Origin: Bacteroidales bacterium
GTDB lineage: Bacteria > Bacteroidota > Bacteroidia > Bacteroidales > UBA932
NCBI GenBank assembly: GCA_017651785.1
Contig: JAGCCD010000024.1
Location: 1-8,318 of the forward strand
Reading direction: 5' to 3'
DNA length: 8,318 bases
The notes below the pieces were generated by a model. That model was not told where the DNA came from and did not search any database. It was given only the letters and a program-made list of their open reading frames with translations. The first letter of the stretch is position 1. The number at the start of each line of letters is the position of its first letter. Of the stretch, positions 6,101-8,318 are shown piece by piece. Both the position numbers and the translations under genes were made by a program.

Positions 6101-8306
6101 TACGAACCTCATAACGGAGCTTGAGGCCCTCGCGGTCAAGACCGTCGGTGCCGAAATGAATCTTGATGAACGGATCGCGCACAATCCAGTCATTACCGTA
6201 ATAACGGGTGCCTCCCTTAAGGGTGTACCTTCCTTTTACTCCGTTTCTCAGGTCTGCCCTCAGGGGGATGCTGTGGTTTACGTACCGGTAGGTCTCGAAG
6301 GAGAGGGTTTCTCCAGTGTCGTCAGTAATGGTAAGGGTGATGGGGATAGCCTCTCCGTAACCGTCTGATTTGCAGGTGAAAGAGTGAGTGAAAGTGCCGT
6401 CTGGCCTGAGCTCGATCTCTTTCTTGAAATAGCCCCTGGCCTCGAGCTGGGCTCGGACGCCGCCGATGTTGTGGCCGGAGTAGGACGTGACTTTGCCGCT
6501 CACGGTAATCTCGTCTCCCTGGAAGTACATGGTGTTGTCCTTGTCCCACTGGAGGTCGAAGGTGGGAAGCACGAATTCGTCTACACGCACGTAGCAGGAG
6601 CTCAGGTACTTTCCAGCTGAACTTACCTCAAGCCTGTAGCGTCCGCCGCGGGAGCCGCCCACGAGGGCGAAATCTCCGGCAACGGCACCGAGCCCGTTGG
6701 TCTTGAGCGAACGGGTGCCGAGGGAATTGCCCTTGGGGTCGTACAGCTCTACCTTAACTTCGGTTCCCTCCTTGGGGAACTCATATTCGTATGTTCCGTT
6801 GTAAAGGACGGCCTTGAAATGAAGCGTCTCTCCGGGGTTGTAGGCGCCGCGGTCCGTAATGATGAGCGCGTGAGGCGAAGGATAGTTGACGATTTTTGCC
6901 ACCGTGCCGGGATTGGGAGAGTGGGTGCTGATGTCCTCGGAAAGGCGCACACGGCCCTTTGCATCCTTGAAACTGGCGCGCAGCAAGTAGTATACGGACT
7001 TGTCTTTGCCAAGATACTGCTGGAAGGACGCGGGAAGGTCGGTGTAGCCGTCCAGGGCGACATTATTCTCGCGCGCGAGTTCCTTGCCGTCCGCATCCAG
7101 GAGGATGAAGTCGCACTTCTGCAGGGGTTTGCCGGTGTCAAACTCGGCGACGTAGGCTCCATATCCCGTCACAATGGCGCGGACGGCCATTGAAAGGGTA
7201 TATTTGTGATAGTTGGTAGTCCCCGTTTCTCCTTCTCCCTTGCAGGTTATCACATAGTTTCCGTCATCTATGTCGGGAATCTTGACGGAGAGGCGGTCTA
7301 TTACGTAATAGCTTGCAGCCTTGTTGGTTACATTCTGGGACCAGAGTTCTTTATCATCATTGTTCCTGAGGGAGACATGGACGTTCTTCACATTGCGCAG
7401 GGACAGATTGAGTACACCGTCGGTTACATTTGCGTCTATTTCCTTTCCGTCCAGCGTCTCTATGAGGGATTCAACCTCGGTGCAGCAGTCTGCGATTGCC
7501 TTCTCGTCCCCTTTGAACGTGGCGCGGTCTTTCTCGAACTGGACGCAGCGGGAACGCAGGTCCATGTATTCAGAAGGCGTAGAGTCTTTCTTGCCAAGCT
7601 GCCGGAACTCCAGGCTCAGGCGCTTCTGCCTGCCGAGGAGGGATACGGCCTTGCCCTCATACTTCTTTACGAATGGCTCAAGCTTTTCGTATGCGGAGTT
7701 GTCGTAATAGTAGACTATGTCTGAATACTCCACGAAAGCGGCGCCGGGGTAAGTGTCTCCGTAATAATCTTTTATGTCCGGAGTACGGTGAGCGAAATAG
7801 ATGCTCCAGAGGGCATATTCATAGTCGTCCTTAAGTTTGGGGATGAGGGCGTCAGCATAAACCGCATTGCGGACGTTGCCCCTTGGGTAAAACTCCGGAT
7901 TGCGGGACCCCTGAAGCTTTTCCTTATTTGTGCGGACGTATTCCGCGGCTTTGTCTTTACTCCAGGAGGACAGGCGGTGATACAGGACGGCTATGGGCTC
8001 GCCGAACTCGTCCAGTTCCTTCTCCATTGCATTGGTCAGGTTGGAGCGGTCTTTCCAGTTTATGCTTGAGCGGACCGCTACATAGCGTGTCGCGGCGTCG
8101 TACCAGTCCCAGGCCAGATGGCGCCCGGCGGCCTCTTTCTTGATGGCCTCCAGGGCTGCCGCCTGGTCTTGTGGCTTGTCGGCATTTTCTGCCTTGTAGT
8201 AGGTTTTCCAGAGGGCTGCAAGAGTGTGGCCGTCGGAATCTTTGGTCTGGGAGAATGACATCAAACTGCTCAGGATAAGTGCGAGGGTTAGTGTTAACTT
8301 TTTCAT
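3159..8306 (-). CDS. Exported alpha-2-macroglobulin family protein, thioester-less
   Basis: This complete 1715-residue protein belongs to the bacterial alpha-2-macroglobulin family, envelope proteins thought to trap or inhibit foreign proteases. A Sec signal peptide (1-19, cleavage SFS|Q) has no lipobox, so the product should be soluble in the periplasm or exported. In order: an aromatic-rich helical region (20-290); beta-sandwich domains (about 295-460); an MG2-type domain with ITDRGAYNPGETLHFKAV (483-500); an MG3-like domain (about 571-668); further sandwich domains to about 985; an Ala/acidic bait-like linker (986-1023); the A2M domain starting RENFNATMAWEPFL (1027-1040); an alpha/alpha-toroid (about 1210-1550) with GGISWFEGMESS (1298-1309); and a bMG10-like C-terminal domain (1564-1715). 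None of the cysteines lies in the CxEQ thioester context. SIEPKSTN (1249-1256) stands where that motif is expected. It therefore resembles the thioester-less YfaS class more than the lipoprotein ECAM/YfhM. No pbpC partner is visible. The ATG at 8306 is fixed by the signal peptide. Family is secure, target unknown. Confidence 0.93.
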   Translation of the reverse strand: MKKLTLTLALILSSLMSFSQTKDSDGHTLAALWKTYYKAENADKPQDQAAALEAIKKEAAGRHLAWDWYDAATRYVAVRSSINWKDRSNLTNAMEKELDEFGEPIAVLYHRLSSWSKDKAAEYVRTNKEKLQGSRNPEFYPRGNVRNAVYADALIPKLKDDYEYALWSIYFAHRTPDIKDYYGDTYPGAAFVEYSDIVYYYDNSAYEKLEPFVKKYEGKAVSLLGRQKRLSLEFRQLGKKDSTPSEYMDLRSRCVQFEKDRATFKGDEKAIADCCTEVESLIETLDGKEIDANVTDGVLNLSLRNVKNVHVSLRNNDDKELWSQNVTNKAASYYVIDRLSVKIPDIDDGNYVITCKGEGETGTTNYHKYTLSMAVRAIVTGYGAYVAEFDTGKPLQKCDFILLDADGKELARENNVALDGYTDLPASFQQYLGKDKSVYYLLRASFKDAKGRVRLSEDISTHSPNPGTVAKIVNYPSPHALIITDRGAYNPGETLHFKAVLYNGTYEYEFPKEGTEVKVELYDPKGNSLGTRSLKTNGLGAVAGDFALVGGSRGGRYRLEVSSAGKYLSSCYVRVDEFVLPTFDLQWDKDNTMYFQGDEITVSGKVTSYSGHNIGGVRAQLEARGYFKKEIELRPDGTFTHSFTCKSDGYGEAIPITLTITDDTGETLSFETYRYVNHSIPLRADLRNGVKGRYTLKGGTRYYGNDWIVRDPFIKIHFGTDGLDREGLKLRYEVRNEKDVLVANGDAKPQEVKDISLQGLPSGYYTLKVFASAPWKGHGLKEINRSYHFVKAEDTDTALDMDVACFFKELGGEDIGLQIGATNGPVWAVVELVGSGNVLLEHQIVQLKGERGKEGSLKTISYSRKPEYPETLTLHVLFFRDAEAYEYSRTIELPVLVEKLPLSFTRFTDLAAPGDKVSLLIQTDPGVECAATVFDKATETIQSNFWSKVTPFRRPEPKVSYSHVCGFNGTQWRDVILYDNASPMLHKAAGAVAESRAMVQDSMEAMVVDEEAAVEPQAAPLDDVKIRENFNATMAWEPFLVADKDGRIEFNFTGSDRLSTYYVQLFAHGEGMKNETLRREMKISIPVKVSLVQPLFLYGGDEYTARVSLSSSMDVPVSGRVSLRFYNGADYKTAPVIATKTEHVSIPAGGNIPFSAAYDVPADLQTLGVLVNFVADDPQYGSDAMFVSVPVKVALQTLTEAHSAVLLAGADRAALIASLRSEFVNVDGSSLEPVERDILAMIREAIPDSIEPKSTNVLSLTEAYYSNVIARSVGAKGLDSKAMADILQKIAACQNLSGGISWFEGMESSPIVTAAVLQRIAAMPGEDTGSIDVEKAVKYLDDAYFSRSGRPWWCGSISLEYYLQTRALYPSVPFKSPGGKVFREFKKDVKAYLVPSKARGLNGQILAKARRLRTLQSLAMHPDGKTLAKSWGIKLRAKVVKSLNADVESLLQYAVAHRSGGCYYPNAVMPWRGLLESELYAHALLCDLLTDASVWMPDGKTLSYASQARNTAEGIRLWLMIQKETQQWEKDAAYIEAIASVLRGTPETLATKVILLSATFTKPFPEVKAAGNGFTVKREFTVNGKPLGNGDTVRVGDKITARYAIWNEENRSFVRLTVPRPASMRPVDQLSGHYGWGFRPLSYGGWTITPQGYRNVLADKTEYWFDTYPEENTAIVEEFFVTQEGVFQTPAVEIESLYAPHYRANDNGRGPLVSK

Positions 8307-8318
8307 ATGCTTGACGGA

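Overview
The window suggests a fairly G+C-rich member of the Bacteroidota, most likely order Bacteroidales. The evidence is a signal peptide ending Ser-Phe-Ser before Gln, a TAnnTTTG-type -7 promoter box in a gene gap, start codons without strong Shine-Dalgarno sequences, and a large secreted alpha-2-macroglobulin-like protein of the Bacteroidota style. The genus cannot be fixed from this sequence. Alistipes-like or uncultured gut Bacteroidales would fit the base composition.

All four genes lie on the minus strand and are read from high to low coordinates. First comes a complete 1715-residue exported alpha-2-macroglobulin (A2M) family protein (8306 to 3159) with no thioester motif and no lipobox. 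After 17 nt follows a 345-residue protein (3141 to 2104) recognisable as a stand-alone, degenerate copy of the second AIR-synthase module of PurL (FGAM synthase), with its catalytic motifs replaced. After 6 nt comes a complete PIN-PhoH protein (2097 to 757), a PhoH2-type predicted ribonuclease/helicase with its motifs intact. After 54 nt the first 234 codons of pyruvate phosphate dikinase (702 to beyond position 1) run off the left edge.

The PurL-like and PhoH2 genes are spaced as one translationally coupled unit. The A2M gene may feed into them, but a perfect Bacteroidota -7 box in the 17-nt gap could give the pair its own, nearly leaderless, transcript. The ppdK gene probably has its own weak promoter in the AT-rich 54-nt gap. 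No RNA genes, mobile elements, CRISPR arrays or hairpin terminators were seen, and no gene-free stretch exceeds 54 nt.

The most unusual item is the PurL-derived pseudoenzyme-like protein beside PhoH2. No link between the two is known to me. The A2M protein (periplasmic defence or envelope role) and PPDK (PEP/pyruvate metabolism) are ordinary members of their families.
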